DNA of 64,000 bases from assembly GCA_023014335.1 (NCBI GenBank), contig JAECYW010000005.1, forward strand, positions 2,480,001-2,544,000, read 5' to 3'. This stretch comes from Galerina marginata. Its lineage: Eukaryota > Basidiomycota > Agaricomycetes > Agaricales > Galerinaceae. The notes under the pieces were generated by a model. It saw nothing but the letters and a program-made list of their open reading frames with translations, searched no databases and was not told the DNA's origin. Of this stretch, positions 62,051-64,000 are shown piece by piece (the stretch's first letter is position 1; every line of letters begins with the position of its first letter). Both the position numbers and the translations under genes were made by a program.

Positions 62051-63251
62051 TGTACCGGGTAGATTGCCGCTCCAATCTAACTTCCCGTCCGTCGAGGCGA
62101 CGCTAGGATTAGTTCCGTAGATCTCTTATGCGCGGACTAGACGATTAAAGTCAATTCAACAAAAGACCGAATACATGTAGCCTGTAGGCTGCGAACTATA
62201 TTGTTTTGTGATATTCTTCAGACGTGAAGCGGCTGTGAGGACACTGTAAGGGACTTGGTTATGAACGACGAAGTATCCATATGCCTCCAAACCCCACTTC
62301 TCTCCACCTTCTTATTCTTCTTCTCTCCAGGAGAGTAGTGCTCCCTAATCCAGGAAGGTTCATGGTCCAGTTATGGTGCGAGCGACTAGCCGAAGTCGCT
62401 GATAGTCAAAATGAAAGTCCAAAGACAGAAGAGCTGCTGAAGGATTTCGAGGATTTGACCATGCAACGTAACCATGTGTGTTGAGTTGAGACCCGTACAA
62501 TTGACAATTTGCCTTGAGGGCCCGTTGAATGGTGATGAGAGATGGCCATGAATATACTGTCTAGCAATCAGCATCAGCAACAGTGACCGTTTTTACACAA
62601 GAAAAATTGGGGCCTACCATCGTTACGGCTCGGCAGCACATCTGATCCAACTCAATATCCCTTCGGAGTCCATCTTTTCGCCTGCGTCTTTGTTTTTTGT
62701 TGATGTCCTTGATAGAGATACCGGAGGAACTCCAGAACGGCGCTGGGAGTTCGGGCAACGGCATTCGCAGGACGAAAGGTGTCGTGCTGCATTTTAGAAC
62801 GGTTTTGGCCAGCTGAATTGTCAGCGGGAGTATTGCGAGAGATAGCCGGAGAAAATGACGAACGAGATTTATGCAAAGAGCCCTACAACTCAACCAAAAA
62901 CCTTTTCGTTCGACGAGAACCCCCGCCACAACCAGCTCAAGCAAACCCACTCCGAAAACCACCCATCCCCCACGTGTTACTCGTAGTTCGATATTCCAGC
63001 CTCATTACGACCGTGTACATCGCTCGCAATGAGCTAGAGCCTAAGCGAGTGCAGTTGTGCCGACCATTTTGCTGCATTGCAGTCGTGTTAGGAAAATTAA
63101 CCGCTCGACTTGATCGTTATCGGGCACCGGCCCGGACTGTGTCTGCTTTCGGTCGGCTTCTTCCCTAAGATGGTTTGCTTGTGACTGTTGATACCTCGAG
63201 ACCTTGTCGAGTGTCCTTCTTCCTTCACTGAACCTACCCTTTGTCCATGCA
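62051..63251. other. Gap before deaminase paralog 2
   Basis: About 1.2 kb. The plus-strand frame 62281-62484 ends with WCERLAEVADSQNESPKTEE, and a minus-strand frame near 62600-62760 has KDINKKQRRRRKDGLRRDIE; both could be exon relics. Neither has a supporting neighbour exon. The rest shows nothing. Confidence 0.35.
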
Positions 63252-64000
63252 ATGACCGAACCCACTCATCCAGCCAGCGCTGTCCCTCCGCCCCATGACC
63301 ACCATGTCCCCAAGAATATCCTTGCTGTGAGGACAATCACAGAGCTCAGCTCCCGGGTTTATAGGGTGGTTCCCATAATGGCCCAGGATAATCTTGCAGA
63401 TAAGAATTGGAAGGACCTGCCGACGCGGGAAGAACTGAAGCTACTGGATGCTATAGCACAATTGACGGGCGATCGCCATGATATCGTGTCCTCGGCATCC
63501 GATTCTGACCCTGCTATGTGGACTATCATAGTCTGCAGGAACGATCGTGAAAGCGACGAAACCACTTTCAGCGGTAGTGCACTACCCACCATCACAACTA
63601 TGGAGAGGCCGGAGGACTGGGGGGGTCGGGATGCGTATACCTATATGACGAGCCTCGAGTCAGCGTGGTGAGTCATGTCTTGGAGTCTTGTCGGTAACAC
63701 GCTCAACATTTACATAACATATCACAGGAAGCAGCCCTCGCTGTCAACCCACCTTTGGATACTGGCGAATGTGCTTATGATCGGTGCTAAGGAACGTGAC
63801 AATCTAGTCTTTCGGCGTCAGCTCTTCCAAGACGTCTTCAAGTACACTGCCGCTATGGCCCGGGAGAAAATCAAGCGACGAATCGACAACCTATACTCTC
63901 AACCATTCATTAAAGCTCTGCAAAAAGTGGAGGTCGTTTCCCCTCCAGCTTCGTCTCTGGAGAGCACTGGACTATCCGGGGACGATCGTAACGATTTCGA
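63252..64000 (+). CDS. OTT_1508-like deaminase family protein (paralog 2), cut by window end
   Basis: Only the N-terminal part is present. Exon 1 starts MTEPTHPASAVPPPHDHH, contains NILAVRTITELSSRVYRVV and ends TYMTSLESAW. After a short intron it continues QPSLSTHLWILANVLM, then LFQDVFKYTAAMAREKIKRR and SQPFIKALQKVEVV up to the edge. Each block has a counterpart in the gene at 46733-49463 (MQVFRTITTLLAQLQHTV, MKSLETAW, QPSLSTHLWILTTVLM, LSEDLFKYTAAISRQRVKRR, RPFLNSLQKVKNV), with the intron at the same place. The deaminase domain itself lies beyond the window, so the family is assigned through the paralog. Orientation is opposite to paralog 1. Confidence 0.6.

Overview
The window is nuclear DNA of a filamentous fungus, most likely a mushroom-forming basidiomycete (Agaricomycetes). 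The genes are cut by many introns of about 40-70 bases with GT-AG borders. They include a GH44 glycosidase, fungal SFB3/LST1-type Sec24, MSH6 and an intron-bearing nuclear tRNA-Thr. The accessory part carries transposases and deaminase-like families that are expanded in this group. All names come from reading motifs by eye; no database search was run, and intron borders were placed by hand.

Bases 1-13,500 are ordinary host genes, all on the minus strand: a complete secreted GH44 enzyme (50-3010), a very large helical-repeat-type protein resembling fungal UNC80 proteins (3720-11766), and a five-exon secreted cysteine-rich protein (12815-13456). A 3.3 kb stretch without recognisable genes follows.

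Bases 16,748-26,043 are one delimited CACTA/Plavaka-type DNA transposon. It has 13-base terminal inverted repeats, an ACT target duplication, a Tnp2-like transposase, a convergent glutamine-rich coiled-coil gene and an accessory gene. A tRNA-Thr(CGU) lies just outside its right end. Bases 27,373-36,621 are a second conserved host block, with SFB3/LST1 (COPII coat) and MSH6 (mismatch repair) transcribed divergently. Behind MSH6 are 115-base tandem repeats and a longer decayed repeat field.

Bases 39,100-64,000 are an accessory region. It holds a conserved basidiomycete gene of unknown role, a 2-oxoglutarate/Fe(II) dioxygenase-like gene with an AT-hook-like start, a relative of the transposon's accessory gene, two OTT_1508-like deaminase paralogs (one cut by the window edge), a second transposase-like gene of another family, and an 852-residue orphan protein between long inverted repeats. 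A 5'-truncated hamartin (TSC1) fragment abuts one of those repeat arms. Arms of the same repeat family at 42.0 and 57.3 kb, related genes in both transposon contexts and the truncated hamartin point to repeated insertion, gene carriage and decay here.
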